Source: Scleromatobacter humisilvae
Lineage (GTDB): Bacteria > Pseudomonadota > Gammaproteobacteria > Burkholderiales > Burkholderiaceae_C
NCBI RefSeq assembly: GCF_023231945.1
Contig: NZ_JAJLJH010000011.1
Coordinates: forward strand, 62,001-126,000
DNA: 64,000 bases
Reading direction: 5' to 3'
Shown here: piece by piece, positions 1-14,658 of the stretch
Numbering within the stretch: position 1 is the first letter of the stretch
Layout of the letters: each line of letters opens with the position of its first letter
Program-made: the position numbers and the translations under genes
Notes under the pieces: model-generated
Seen by the model: only the letters and a program-made list of their open reading frames with translations
What the model was told of the DNA's origin: nothing
Databases searched by the model: none

Positions 1-149
1 AGCACGGCCAGCGCCGAGGTGTCGAGCTGCGTCACGGGTGAGGCGTCGATGCGCCAGACCTCGCCGCCGTCGGCGGCCAGGGACTGGCGCAGCGATTCGA
101 GCACCGCCTGCGCGTCGCGCAGCGTCAGGCTGGCCGGCAGCGACGTCAT
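1..149 (-). CDS. mlaB: MlaB-like STAS-domain protein (partial, N-terminal part only)
   Basis: This is the last visible gene of the Mla operon; the left window edge cuts it after about 49 codons. The visible residues start MTSLPASLTL and reach the STAS-like stretch VTQLDTSALAVL, where LDTSALAVL resembles the switch region of STAS proteins. In the family MlaB is a cytoplasmic subunit of the MlaFEDB phospholipid transporter and binds the ATPase MlaF. The ATG at 149 shares one base with the mlaC stop (TGATG), so translational coupling is likely. The rest of the domain cannot be seen, so the call depends partly on operon context. Confidence 0.8.
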   Translation of the reverse strand, partial: MTSLPASLTLRDAQAVLESLRQSLAADGGEVWRIDASPVTQLDTSALAV

Positions 150-769
150 CACTTGGTAGCGGCCGGGGCCTTGTTCTTCGCGACCAGCGCGTTGATCAGG
201 CCGTCGACGCCCGACGACGCGATCTGCTGCGCGAAGCTGCTCTTGTACTGGTCGACCAGCCAGACACCCAGGACGTTGACGTCGAAGATCTTCCATTCCG
301 CCGGCTGCTTCTCCAGGCGGTAGTCGATCTCGATCGGGTCGCCGCCCGTGCCCTTGATGTTGGTGCGCACCGTGACGTCGGTGTCTTCCGCGGCGGAGCG
401 CGTCGGCTTCAGTTCGACCGTGGTCTGCGCGTTCACCTTGGTCAGCGCGCCGGCGTAGGTGCGGATCAGCAGCGTCTTGAACTCGGCCTGCAGCTTGGCC
501 TGCTGCTCGGGCGTGGCCGTCTTCCAGGCCTTGCCGACGGTGGCGGCGGTCATGCGCTGGAAGTCGACGTGGGGCATGACCTGCGTGTCGACCAGGCCGT
601 GGATGCGGGAGATGTCGCCGGCCTGAATGGCCTTGTCGTTCTTGACCGACTCGATGACGTCACCGGCCACCTGCTTGATCATGACGTCCGGCGCGGTTTG
701 CGCGAACGCGGCAGTGGCGCCGAGGGTGGCAGCGGCGAAGATCAGCGAAGAAATCGTGCGTTGAAACAT
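149..769 (-). CDS. mlaC: Periplasmic phospholipid-binding protein MlaC (Tgt2/Ttg2D family)
   Basis: MlaC shuttles phospholipids across the periplasm between the outer-membrane MlaA complex and the inner-membrane MlaFEDB transporter. The 206-residue product starts MFQRTISSLIFAAATLGA and has a clear signal peptide ending near AFAQ. The mature part has the family features TPEQQAKLQAEFKTLLIRTYA and the C-terminal WKIFDVNVLGVWLVDQYKSS. I start at ATG 769, not at the longer in-frame start, because AAAGGA lies just upstream and the signal peptide then begins correctly. It follows mlaA by about 130 bp and overlaps mlaB by one base. Confidence 0.93.
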   Translation of the reverse strand: MFQRTISSLIFAAATLGATAAFAQTAPDVMIKQVAGDVIESVKNDKAIQAGDISRIHGLVDTQVMPHVDFQRMTAATVGKAWKTATPEQQAKLQAEFKTLLIRTYAGALTKVNAQTTVELKPTRSAAEDTDVTVRTNIKGTGGDPIEIDYRLEKQPAEWKIFDVNVLGVWLVDQYKSSFAQQIASSGVDGLINALVAKNKAPAATK

Positions 770-899
770 TCTTGTCCTTTCGAGCGGGGGATCGCTCCAT
801 TCCATAACGCCAGTCGCCGGGTGCTGGTTCACAAGGGCGACATGCAAAGAAACGTACGACGCGGCGACGCCCAGCCATTGTCGCCTGTCGCGCGAGGCC

Positions 900-1976
900 T
901 CATGCGCGCGGCGCGGACGCCGGCGGCGGCGGGGTCGGCACCGGGCCGACCTGCGGCACCGGCAAGGTGGGTGCCGACGCCGGCATCGGCGCGGGCGTGA
1001 CGCCGCCGGGCACGGGCTGCGACGGCTGCGGCGCGGGCACCGGCTGCGGTTGCGACGGCGGGGTGGCCGGCGACGCGGCGACGGCCGTGGCCACGCGCTG
1101 GTCGGGCGTCACGGCCGAAGATTGCGCGCCCGACGCGGCAGGCGACGGCGGCAGCACGGGCTTCGTGCCGCTCTGCGCGCCGCTCGCGGCATCGGCGGGC
1201 GACGGCGCCGACTTCGAGCTGTCCGAGGCGTCGTCGTAGTCCGGCAGGTCGGGCGGATTGCCGTCGTAGACCAGGCTGCGGCGGCGCGTGATGTAGGCGT
1301 CGCGCATGAAGGTGTAGCGGTCGAACGCCAGGTCGTCCAGCATCTGGCTCGCGCCCAGCAGGCCGGCCCGGGTGTCGATCACGCCGACGGTGTCGACGGC
1401 CACGCCCTGCCAGAACTTGGGCACCAGCAGCGCCGGCGAGACGTAGGTGTCGGCGGGCAGCGCGACGGCGTCGCGAATGTCGGACGAGCCGAACAGCGGC
1501 AGCACCAGGTACGGGCCCGGCTCCATGCCCCAGTGGCCCAGCGTCAGGCCCAGGTCCTCGGGCTTGCGCTCGAAGCCCAGCTTGGTGGCCGGATCGAAGA
1601 TGCCGGCGATGCCGATCGTCGTGTTCGTCAGCACGCGCAGCGTCATCGTGCCGGCGTCGCCAGGCTTGCCCTGCAGCAGCTGGTTGACGGCCGACCAGGC
1701 GTCCGAGAAGTTGCCGAAGAAGTTGTGGATGCCGGTGCGCACCGGCGACGGGATGACCGCGTTGTAGGCCTTGGCGACCGGCTTGAGCGCGTACTCGTCG
1801 AGCGTGTCGTTGAAGGCGAAGATCTTGCGATTGACCGTCTCGTACGGGTCCTTCGGGCCGGCGGTGTGCCGGTCCTGGTGATCCACGCCGCCGGTCGTCG
1901 CACAGCCGGCGACCGCCGCGAGAGCGAGCGCGGCGACGCCGCGCGACAGGGCGCGAGCCAGGGCGATGTTGGTCAT
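900..1976 (-). CDS. mlaA: Outer-membrane lipoprotein MlaA (VacJ)
   Basis: MlaA removes mislocalised phospholipids from the outer leaflet of the outer membrane and hands them to MlaC. The 358-residue protein has a lipoprotein signal peptide with lipobox AVAGC (Cys25). The VacJ core lies at about residues 41-245 and includes DPYETVNRKIFAFND, GHWGMEPGPYLVLPLFG and AFDRYTFMRDAY. Residues from about 251 to the end are an added Pro/Ala/Ser-rich tail of about 108 residues with many PxP steps; MlaA proteins usually stop at about 230-260. Its ATG overlaps the mlaD stop (ATGA). In E. coli mlaA is unlinked, whereas here it sits between mlaD and mlaC. Confidence 0.93.
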   Translation of the reverse strand: MTNIALARALSRGVAALALAAVAGCATTGGVDHQDRHTAGPKDPYETVNRKIFAFNDTLDEYALKPVAKAYNAVIPSPVRTGIHNFFGNFSDAWSAVNQLLQGKPGDAGTMTLRVLTNTTIGIAGIFDPATKLGFERKPEDLGLTLGHWGMEPGPYLVLPLFGSSDIRDAVALPADTYVSPALLVPKFWQGVAVDTVGVIDTRAGLLGASQMLDDLAFDRYTFMRDAYITRRRSLVYDGNPPDLPDYDDASDSSKSAPSPADAASGAQSGTKPVLPPSPAASGAQSSAVTPDQRVATAVAASPATPPSQPQPVPAPQPSQPVPGGVTPAPMPASAPTLPVPQVGPVPTPPPPASAPRA

Positions 1977-2518
1977 TTCTTGGATCCCGAAGTCGCCGCT
2001 GACGCGGCCGGAGCAGGAGCAAGCGACGCGCCAGGGGCGGGCGCCGGGTTGCTCGAAGAGCCGGCGTCGGCCGCCTTGTTGAAGATCAGCTGGCCGATCA
2101 GGTTCTCCAGCACCACCGCGGATTGCGTCTGCTTGATCAGGTCGCCGTTGGCCAGGTTCTTGTCGTCGGAGCCGGGCTCGATGCCTATGTACTGGTCGCC
2201 CAGCAGGCCGGCGGTCAGGATCTTGGCCGACGAGTCGACCGGGAACTGCACGCCCTCGTTGATCTTCATGATCACCAGGCCCTGGTAGGTGTTCTTGTCG
2301 AGCGTGATCGAGGTCACCTGGCCGACGGACACGCCGGCGCTGCGCACCGGCGCATTCTTCTTCAGGCCGCCGATGTTGTCGAAGCGGGCGCGGACGGTGT
2401 AGGTCTTCGCGGCGCTGAAGCTGGCGAGGTTCGCCGCCTTCAACGCCAGGAATGCCAGGGCGATGATGCCCAGCAAGACGAAAACTCCCACCAGGGTCTC
2501 TGTGCTTTTCTTTGCCAT
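1973..2518 (-). CDS. mlaD: MCE-domain phospholipid transport protein MlaD
   Basis: MlaD is the periplasmic lipid-binding, membrane-anchored subunit of the MlaFEDB ABC transporter and forms a hexameric ring. The 181-residue product has an N-terminal transmembrane anchor (about residues 9-28, LVGVFVLLGIIALAFLALKA). An MCE domain follows, with VRARFDNIGGLKKNAPVRSAGV and GLLGDQYIGIEPGS, and then a helical stretch and an Ala/Pro-rich tail. The length matches the family. It lies 30 bp after mlaE and overlaps mlaA by 4 bp. Confidence 0.95.
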   Translation of the reverse strand: MAKKSTETLVGVFVLLGIIALAFLALKAANLASFSAAKTYTVRARFDNIGGLKKNAPVRSAGVSVGQVTSITLDKNTYQGLVIMKINEGVQFPVDSSAKILTAGLLGDQYIGIEPGSDDKNLANGDLIKQTQSAVVLENLIGQLIFNKAADAGSSSNPAPAPGASLAPAPAASAATSGSKK

Positions 2519-2548
2519 GTCAGATCCGATTCAAACCCTTGACGCCAT

Positions 2549-3331
2549 TCAGGACGTCGAAAACATCATCGCCGTGAGGATGAAGTCCATCGCCAGCACG
2601 GCCAGCGAGGAGAACACCACGGTGCGCGTCGTTGCATAGGCCACGCCCTCGGGCGTCGCCTGTGTCTCATAGCCCTGGTACAGGGCGACTCCGGTGCAGA
2701 TCACGCCGAACACGAAGGACTTCACGATGCCGTTGCCCACGTCGCGCGTGATGTCGACCTTCGACTGCATGATCGACCAGAAGTTGGCCGGGTCCACGCC
2801 GATCAGCTGCACCGCGATGAGCCAGGCGCCGAGGATACCGATTGCCGAATAGAGGATGGCCAGGATGGGCATCGACACGATGCCGGCCAGGAAGCGCGGC
2901 GCCAGCACGCGGCTGCGCGGGTCGACCGCCATCAGCTCCATCGCCGACAGCTGCTCGCCCGCCTTCATCAGGCCGATCTCGGCGGTCAGCGCGGTGCCGG
3001 CGCGGCCCGCGAACAGCAGCGCGGTGACGACCGGCCCGAGCTCGCGCACCAGCGACAGGTTGACGACCAGCCCCAGCGATTCGGCGGCGCCGAACGGCAC
3101 CAGCGCGTAATACATCTGCAGCGCGAGCACGCAGCCGACGGCGAAACCGGAAGCCAGGATGATGGTCAGCGAGCGGTAGCCGATCGCGTAGATCTGGTCG
3201 ACCACCAGGCCGAAGCGCCGCAGGGAGCCCGGCGTGAAGCGCGCCAGGTCGACGGAGAAGTAGGCCGCATGGCCCAGCGCGGCGAACGCGCGCAGCGTGG
3301 CCTGGCCGAGGGAGTTGACGAAGCCGATCAT
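2549..3331 (-). CDS. mlaE: ABC transporter permease MlaE
   Basis: MlaE is the inner-membrane permease of the Mla phospholipid transporter. The 260-residue product has the conserved MlaE segments: an amphipathic N-terminus, FAVGCVLALQMYYAL, the ELGPVVTALLFAGRAGTA motif, MKAGEQLSAMELMAVDP, and several hydrophobic helices up to the C-terminus. I start at ATG 3331 ([10 protein letters not shown]), which overlaps the mlaF stop as ATGA; a longer upstream frame runs inside mlaF and is not coding. Confidence 0.95.
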   Translation of the reverse strand: MIGFVNSLGQATLRAFAALGHAAYFSVDLARFTPGSLRRFGLVVDQIYAIGYRSLTIILASGFAVGCVLALQMYYALVPFGAAESLGLVVNLSLVRELGPVVTALLFAGRAGTALTAEIGLMKAGEQLSAMELMAVDPRSRVLAPRFLAGIVSMPILAILYSAIGILGAWLIAVQLIGVDPANFWSIMQSKVDITRDVGNGIVKSFVFGVICTGVALYQGYETQATPEGVAYATTRTVVFSSLAVLAMDFILTAMMFSTS

Positions 3332-4137
3332 TGCGGCAGCCCCAGCGCTTCGGCGAACGGCGGCGCCGGGTAGTGGAACTTGATCGGACCGTCGGGTTCG
3401 CCGCGGATGAACTGGCGCACCTGCGGATCGGTGGATTCGTTCAATTCCTCGGGCTTGCCCTGCGCGACCACGATGCCGCCCGGCATCATCAGGTAGGCGT
3501 AGTCGGCGATCGCGAAGCACTCCTGCACGTCGTGCGAGACCATCAGCGACGTGGCGCCGGTGGTGTCGTTCAAGCGGCGGATCAGGTTGGCCGTCACGCC
3601 CATCGAGATCGGGTCGAGCCCGGCGAAGGGCTCGTCGTACATGATGACCTCGGGGTCGAGCGCCACCGCGCGCGCGAGCGCGATGCGGCGCGCCATGCCG
3701 CCGGAGACTTCGGCGATGCGCAGTTGCGCCGCGCCGCGCAGGCCCACCGCGTTGAGCTTCATCAGCACGATGTCGCGGATCATCGATTCGCTCAGATCCA
3801 TGTGCTCGCGCAGCGGGAAGGCGACGTTCTCGTAGACGCTCAGGTCGGTGAACAGCGCGCCGAACTGGAACAGCATGCCGAGACGGCGGCGGATCGCGTA
3901 GAGCTGGTCGCGATTGCGCGTGTCGACCTCCTGGCCGTCGAACATCACGCGGCCCTTCTGTGGCCGGTAGACGCCGCCGATCAGGCGCAGCAGCGTCGTC
4001 TTGCCGCAACCCGACCCGCCGAGAATGGCCGTGACCTTGCCTCGCGCGAATTGCATCGACACGTCGTTCAGGATCGTGCGGCTCGCGTCGTAGCCGAACG
4101 TGACGTGGTCGATCTGGATGAAGGTATCGGAGTTCAA
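3328..4137 (-). CDS. mlaF: ABC transporter ATP-binding protein MlaF
   Basis: This is the ATPase of the Mla phospholipid transporter and the first gene of the operon. The 269-residue product has Walker [10 protein letters not shown], the Q-loop region [20 protein letters not shown] typical of MlaF, signature [14 protein letters not shown], Walker [14 protein letters not shown] and the switch His in MVSHDVQE. It is followed with a 4-bp overlap by mlaE. About 280 bp separate it from the end of gltD upstream, so the operon promoter should lie in 4138-4420. Confidence 0.96.
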   Translation of the reverse strand: MNSDTFIQIDHVTFGYDASRTILNDVSMQFARGKVTAILGGSGCGKTTLLRLIGGVYRPQKGRVMFDGQEVDTRNRDQLYAIRRRLGMLFQFGALFTDLSVYENVAFPLREHMDLSESMIRDIVLMKLNAVGLRGAAQLRIAEVSGGMARRIALARAVALDPEVIMYDEPFAGLDPISMGVTANLIRRLNDTTGATSLMVSHDVQECFAIADYAYLMMPGGIVVAQGKPEELNESTDPQVRQFIRGEPDGPIKFHYPAPPFAEALGLPQ

Positions 4138-4313
4138 GCCGGGATCCGGCCGCCGAGGCGGCGTTCAGGTGGAGGAATCGGGGCGCCAGCTTCGCTGCCC
4201 GGACCTTTCTGGATCCTGTCCGGACGAGCGAGCATCAGGGCTTTCCCGCTGCCGCATTGTGTGCGAACTCGGCCACGTGCGTCGGGTACCCCCATTGGAA
4301 ACCCCTAAAAGCC

Positions 4314-4323
4314 TGCCTAGGCA
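4314..4323. repeat. 10-bp perfect palindrome upstream of mlaF
   Basis: TGCCTAGGCA is a perfect palindrome about 180 bp upstream of mlaF, in the 283-bp gap between gltD and mlaF (4138-4420). I see no open reading frame with a known match in that gap. The palindrome could be a regulator site, but a 10-bp palindrome can also arise by chance. Confidence 0.25.
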
Positions 4324-4381
4324 ACGATTTGCGTGGCATCCACGCAACGAGCCACCATGTGAACATGCTGCCGTCACCAAC

Positions 4382-4401
4382 GCGGGCGCCGAAGCGCCCG
4401 C
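4382..4401 (-). terminator. UUCG-loop hairpin after gltD
   Basis: Read on the minus strand, an 8-bp perfect GC stem (GCGGGCGC / GCGCCCGC) closes a TTCG tetraloop 20 bp after the gltD stop. There is no clear U-tract after it. It may end gltBD transcription with help, or only protect the 3' end. Confidence 0.45.
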
Positions 4402-4420
4402 TCACATCGCCGGGCGCGGC

Positions 4421-5887
<1,467 letters not shown>

Positions 5888-5916
5888 GATCTGTTCCTCG
5901 TCGTTCTGGTGCTGGC

Positions 5917-10668
<4,752 letters not shown>

Positions 10669-10699
10669 GGCGATTCCTTTTCAGCGCTGGAAAACCCGA

Positions 10700-10728
10700 A
10701 GACTAAAGCAGCACTCTCGCAGGGGCAA
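10700..10728 (-). promoter_or_regulatory. Candidate gltB promoter
   Basis: On the minus strand TTGCCC and TAGTCT are separated by 17 bp and lie about 30-60 bp upstream of the gltB ATG. Spacing is ideal and hexamer match moderate. Not proven. Confidence 0.4.
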
Positions 10729-10774
10729 ATCCATTAAACAGGGGTCGGTGTCATTTAGCTACGATGCATTGTCA

Positions 10775-10836
10775 TGGTGCGCTCTTAATTGGGGTCATAG
10801 TCAGTTTGACAGGCTGAATGGCTGAAAAGCGCACCA
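10775..10836. repeat. Inverted repeat at the left end of the RAYT element
   Basis: TGGTGCGCT at 10775-10783 is matched exactly by AGCGCACCA at 10828-10836. The arms enclose the left GGGGTCA motif of the transposase element, so they may form a subterminal hairpin used by the transposase, as is known for REP/RAYT systems. The strip 10669-10982 holds no protein gene I can support. Confidence 0.5.
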
Positions 10837-11712
10837 CGGTGGTGATTTTGAAGCTGGTTCGCCTCGTTGACAGAATTTTGATCGTGGCGCCGCCGCGTCG
10901 CCCGGTGCGGCGAGCGGCGCTGGAAAAGTGAATTGGTCGGATATCGACCCGGGGCGTCGAGCCTGCCGGACGACGCGGCCGATCAGGGGGCGGGATCGCC
11001 GACGCGGCGCGGGCGTCCGCGCGGGCGCGGCACGATCTCGCGTCCCAATTGCGTCGCGAGTCGACGCTGCCCCTCGACACCGGCGATCGGCCATCCCCGG
11101 CGCGTCGCCTGCGAGATTGCCTGCGCCTCGCGCTGGCTGACGCCCTCGTCGAGGAAGTTGCGGAACGCCCCTTCGCGCTCGAACGGCGTGTTGCCCAGCG
11201 CCCAGTAGCGGGCATGGTCGACGATCAGGGGATCGCGCCGCCGCCCCAGGTGGTGGGCGCAGCTCGACCAGGCGTAGTCCGAGGCGTCGGCCACCAAGCC
11301 GCTGCGCTGGGCGTGGCTGTCGATGTAGCGCATGCAGGGCAGCAGCGAATCATCGGGGTCGACCAGCGCGGCGCGGAAGCGCCCTTCCCACAGCGTGCCG
11401 GAGCGGCCGTGGCGGCGGTTGAAGGCCGCGACGTAGCGGCGGCCGAGCGACTGCATCATCGTGCTGAGGCCATCGGCACTGTCGCGCGGCGTGGCCAGCA
11501 GGTGCACGTGGTTGGACATCAGCACGTAGGCGTGGATGTCGACCCGCGCCACCAGGCTGGCCTCGCGCAGGTGCGCGCACCAGGCCTGGCGATCCTCGTC
11601 GTCGACGAAGATGGGCTGGCGGTTGTTGCCGATCTGCATCAGGTGATGCGGCAGTCCGGGCAGCGACAAGCGGGTGAGGCGGGCCATGGCACCAGTTTAG
11701 CTGACCCCCATT
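10787..11712 (-). mobile_element. RAYT (IS200-like) single-gene element with matching inverted ends
   Basis: The transposase gene at 10983-11687 is bracketed by AATTGGGGTCA (10787-10797, plus strand) and AATGGGGGTCA (11702-11712, minus strand). They are inverted to each other and match at 10 of 11 positions. A related motif, GGGGTCGGTGTCA, occurs at 10741-10753, and TTTAGCT is found at 10754-10760 and again next to the right end. The element sits between gltB and dgt. Boundaries are inferred from these repeats. Confidence 0.6.
10983..11687 (-). CDS. REP-associated tyrosine transposase (Y1_Tnp, RAYT)
   Basis: This 234-residue protein belongs to the IS200-like Y1 transposase group that acts on REP-type hairpins. 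It has the HUH-type metal-binding motif in MSNHVHLLATP. The conserved block RRYVAAFNRRHGRSGTLWEG contains the likely catalytic tyrosine and is followed by the RAYT motif CMRYIDSHAQRSGLV...YAWSS. The C-terminal basic tail (PRPRGRPRR) may bind DNA. It starts at ATG 11687 (MARLTRLSLPGLPHHLMQ), just inside the right-end motif. I see no frameshift, so it appears intact. Confidence 0.9.
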   Translation of the reverse strand: MARLTRLSLPGLPHHLMQIGNNRQPIFVDDEDRQAWCAHLREASLVARVDIHAYVLMSNHVHLLATPRDSADGLSTMMQSLGRRYVAAFNRRHGRSGTLWEGRFRAALVDPDDSLLPCMRYIDSHAQRSGLVADASDYAWSSCAHHLGRRRDPLIVDHARYWALGNTPFEREGAFRNFLDEGVSQREAQAISQATRRGWPIAGVEGQRRLATQLGREIVPRPRGRPRRVGDPAP

Positions 11713-11752
11713 GTTCCGGCGCCTTCTGGCGAACCCGGATTTCAGGGGCCGC

Positions 11753-12940
11753 TCAGGTCGGCGCCCGCCCCAGCGACGACCAGGTGCCGAACAGCACCTC
11801 GCCGGTCAGCCGCTGGTGCTCCTTCAATGCGAAGCGGTCGGTCATGCCGGCGATGTAGTCGGCCACCGCGCGCGGCCGATCGACGGCGTGCTGGAACTCG
11901 TCGCTCATCTCGGACGGACGATCGAGGTAGATTGCGAACAGCGCGCGCACGACCTCGCGCGCCCGGTCGGTGGTGGACGTGACGGCCGGGTGGCGATACA
12001 GGTTGGCGAACAGGAAGCGCTTGAGCTCGCTGCTCTCGTGCCGCATCGTCGCGCCGAAGCGCATCAGCAGCGGCAGCTCGCGCACGGCCTGCGGGCTCGC
12101 GGGCGCCGCTGCATCGATCGCGGCCTGGCTGGTGTCGATCAGGTCGTAGATCATCTGCGACAGCATCCGTCGCAGCGTCTCGTGCACGAGGCGGCGCGCG
12201 GGCAGCGCGTGCAGTCGCGGGTGCGCGTCCAGCGCCTCCGCACGCAAGCGCGCGTACAACGGCACGTCGTCGAGCTGCGCCGGATCGAGCAGGCCGGAGC
12301 GCACGCCGTCGTCGACGTCGTGGCAGTTGTAGGCGATCTCGTCGGCCAGGTTGGTCAGCTGCGCCTCCAGGCCCGGCTGCAGGCCGGCGACGAAGCGGTG
12401 GCCGACGCCACCCGGCTCGATCTCCTCGAGCACCCGCGCCTGCGCCAGCGTGACGCGCTTGAGGATGCCCTCGCGCGTCTCCAGCGTCAGGTTGAGGCCG
12501 TCGAACTCCGGATAGCGCAGCTCGAGCTCGTCGACCACGCGCAGGCTCTGCAGGTTGTGCTCGAAGCCGCCATGGTCGTGCATGCAGTCGTCCAGCGCGT
12601 CCTGCCCAGCGTGGCCAAACGGCGTGTGGCCGAGGTCGTGCGCGAGCGCGATCGCCTCGACGAGGTCCTCGTCGAGGCCCATCGTGCGCGCCACCGAACG
12701 CCCGAGCTGCGCGACCTCCAGCGAATGCGTCAGCCGCGTGCGGAACAGGTCGCCCTCGTGGTTCAGGAAGACCTGCGTCTTGTAGACGAGGCGGCGGAAC
12801 GCGGTCGAATGGACGATGCGGTCGCGGTCGCGCTGGAACTCGGTGCGCGTCGGCGCGGCGGGTTCGGATCGGCGGCGACCGCGCGACGTCGCGGGATCGC
12901 TGGCATACGGGGGGCGTTCGACGAGCGGGCTGGAGATCAC
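11753..12940 (-). CDS. dgt: dNTP triphosphohydrolase (dGTPase-like, HD domain)
   Basis: The protein hydrolyses dNTPs to nucleoside and triphosphate and belongs to the type 2 dGTPase-like group. The 395-residue sequence has the family segments EFQRDRDRIVHSTAFRRL and KTQVF. The HD metal site is built from RTRLTHSLEVAQ, LAHDLGHTPFGHAG and a later Asp in LTNLADEIAYNCHDVDDG. The gene follows aroB by 14 bp on the same strand, an order common in Burkholderiales. Confidence 0.93.
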   Translation of the reverse strand: MISSPLVERPPYASDPATSRGRRRSEPAAPTRTEFQRDRDRIVHSTAFRRLVYKTQVFLNHEGDLFRTRLTHSLEVAQLGRSVARTMGLDEDLVEAIALAHDLGHTPFGHAGQDALDDCMHDHGGFEHNLQSLRVVDELELRYPEFDGLNLTLETREGILKRVTLAQARVLEEIEPGGVGHRFVAGLQPGLEAQLTNLADEIAYNCHDVDDGVRSGLLDPAQLDDVPLYARLRAEALDAHPRLHALPARRLVHETLRRMLSQMIYDLIDTSQAAIDAAAPASPQAVRELPLLMRFGATMRHESSELKRFLFANLYRHPAVTSTTDRAREVVRALFAIYLDRPSEMSDEFQHAVDRPRAVADYIAGMTDRFALKEHQRLTGEVLFGTWSSLGRAPT

Positions 12941-12954
12941 GTCGGACGGCGCCT

Positions 12955-14094
12955 TCAGGCGGCGGTCAGCGCCGCGATGACGTCGACGACCGCGGCCTCG
13001 GGCGCCGTTCGCACCGTGGCATGGCCTTCGCCGGTCAGCAGCACGAAGCGGATGTCGCCGCCCTGGGCCTTCTTGTCGACCCGCATCAGCTCGAGGTAGC
13101 GCCCGGGCGCCAGGCTCGCGGGCCCGCGCACGGGCAGGCCCGCGCGCGCGACCAGCGATTCGATGCGGCGCGCGAACGCCTCGTCAACCAGCCCCAGTCG
13201 CGCGGACAACGCCGCCGCCATCACCATGCCGCAGCCGACGCCCTCGCCATGCAGCCACGCGCCGTAACCCATGCCCGCCTCGATCGCGTGGCCGAAGGTG
13301 TGGCCGAAGTTGAGGATCTCGCGCAGGCCGGCTTCCTTCTCGTCGGCACCGACGACACGGGCCTTGATCTCGCAGCAGCGCTTGACCGCATGCGCGAGCG
13401 CCGCGCGATCGCGCGCGCGCAGGGCGTCGATGTGGCGCTCGAGCCATCCAAGGAAGTCGATGTCGATGCTGGCGCCGTACTTGATCACCTCGGCCAGGCC
13501 CGCAGACATCTCGCGATCGGGGAGCGTGTCCAGCACCGCGAGGTCGCACACGACCTGGCGCGGCTGGTAGAACGCGCCGATCATGTTCTTGCCGAGCGGG
13601 TGGTTGACCGCCGTCTTGCCGCCGACGGAGGAGTCGACCTGCGCCAGCAGCGTCGTGGGCACCTGCACGAATGGCACGCCGCGCATGTAGCAGGCGGCCG
13701 CGAAGCCGGTCATGTCGCCGACGACGCCCCCGCCCAGCGCATACAGCACCGTGCGCCGATCGGCCTCCTGGCCCAGCAGCTCGTCGAAGATCAGGTTGAG
13801 GTTCGCCAGGTCCTTGTGGACCTCGCCGTCGGGCAGCGCCAGCGTGCGCACGCGCGTGAAGTGCGGCGACAGCGCCTGGGCGAGTGTCGCGGCATAGAGC
13901 GGCTCGACCGTCGTGTTGGTGACGACCAGCGCCACCGACTTGCGGTTGGCCTGGGGCGCCCAGGTCGCGGGATCGGCGAGCAGGCCCGCGCCGATGAGGA
14001 TCGGATAGCTGCGATCGCCCAGCGCGATCTGCACCACGGTCGGGGCCATCGGCGCGGCTTGGCGGCGGTCAGGAGTGTCGGTCAGGGTCGTCAT
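12955..14094 (-). CDS. aroB: 3-dehydroquinate synthase
   Basis: AroB converts DAHP to 3-dehydroquinate in the shikimate pathway, using NAD and a divalent metal. The 379-residue protein has the NAD/phosphate region [20 protein letters not shown], the substrate-binding [21 protein letters not shown], and metal ligands in [12 protein letters not shown] and [11 protein letters not shown] start at Met16 ([10 protein letters not shown]) is also possible, because the first 15 residues are not conserved. The gene lies 6 bp after aroK. Confidence 0.95.
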   Translation of the reverse strand: MTTLTDTPDRRQAAPMAPTVVQIALGDRSYPILIGAGLLADPATWAPQANRKSVALVVTNTTVEPLYAATLAQALSPHFTRVRTLALPDGEVHKDLANLNLIFDELLGQEADRRTVLYALGGGVVGDMTGFAAACYMRGVPFVQVPTTLLAQVDSSVGGKTAVNHPLGKNMIGAFYQPRQVVCDLAVLDTLPDREMSAGLAEVIKYGASIDIDFLGWLERHIDALRARDRAALAHAVKRCCEIKARVVGADEKEAGLREILNFGHTFGHAIEAGMGYGAWLHGEGVGCGMVMAAALSARLGLVDEAFARRIESLVARAGLPVRGPASLAPGRYLELMRVDKKAQGGDIRFVLLTGEGHATVRTAPEAAVVDVIAALTAA

Positions 14095-14100
14095 CGACCC

Positions 14101-14658
14101 CTATTCTGCGTCCTGCCGCGATCCCGCGCTCATGTCGAGCTGCATCGAGATCAGGTTGACCAGCATCGTCGCCGATTTGTGGGCGGTGTCGACGACGATG
14201 TCGGCCACCTCGCGATAGATCGGATCGCGCACCGCGTACAGGTCGCGCAGGCGCTGGCGCGGATCGGCGACCTGCAGCAGCGGCCGTTGGGTGTCGCGGC
14301 TGAGACGCCGCGCGAGATCCTCGGGCTGCGTGTGCAGGTAGACGACCGTCGCCCGCGCCTTCATCGCGTCGCGGTTGGCTGGGCGCAGCACGCTGCCGCC
14401 GCCCGTCGCGACGATGCGTGCCTGCCCGGACGCCAGCGTCTCGGCGATCACGCGTTGCTCGATATCGCGAAATGCCGCCTCGCCCTCGCGGTCGAAGTAC
14501 TCGCGGATCGAGCAGCCCAGGAAGCGCTCGATCTCGTGATCAGAGTCCAGAAACGCCAACTGGCGCAAGCGCGCCAGTTGTCGCCCGATCGTGGATTTTC
14601 CACAACCGGGCATGCCGATCAGCGCGACCGAGGCGCGCTGTCGTGCTTCCAGGTTCAA
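14101..14658 (-). CDS. aroK: Shikimate kinase
   Basis: AroK phosphorylates shikimate with ATP. The 185-residue protein has P-loop GMPGCGKST, the shikimate-binding DSDHEIE and GGGS motifs, the lid arginines around RRLSRDTQRPLL and the RDPIYREVAD segment. The start is TTG at 14658, whose bases overlap the stop of the upstream lipoprotein gene (TTGA); no ATG or GTG lies before the P-loop. Coupling to the upstream frame is likely. The gene is followed closely by aroB. Confidence 0.93.
   Translation of the reverse strand: MNLEARQRASVALIGMPGCGKSTIGRQLARLRQLAFLDSDHEIERFLGCSIREYFDREGEAAFRDIEQRVIAETLASGQARIVATGGGSVLRPANRDAMKARATVVYLHTQPEDLARRLSRDTQRPLLQVADPRQRLRDLYAVRDPIYREVADIVVDTAHKSATMLVNLISMQLDMSAGSRQDAE

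Noticed and set aside
10772-11215. Short frames in the gltB-to-transposase strip
   Set aside because: Arg/Ser/Ala-rich translations without motifs, partly overlapping the transposase; no ribosome binding site or homology seen.
11711-13099. Long plus-strand frames opposite dgt, aroB and other minus-strand genes
   Set aside because: Low-complexity Arg/Ala/Val/Asp composition and exact opposition to conserved genes mark them as GC-driven mirror frames.
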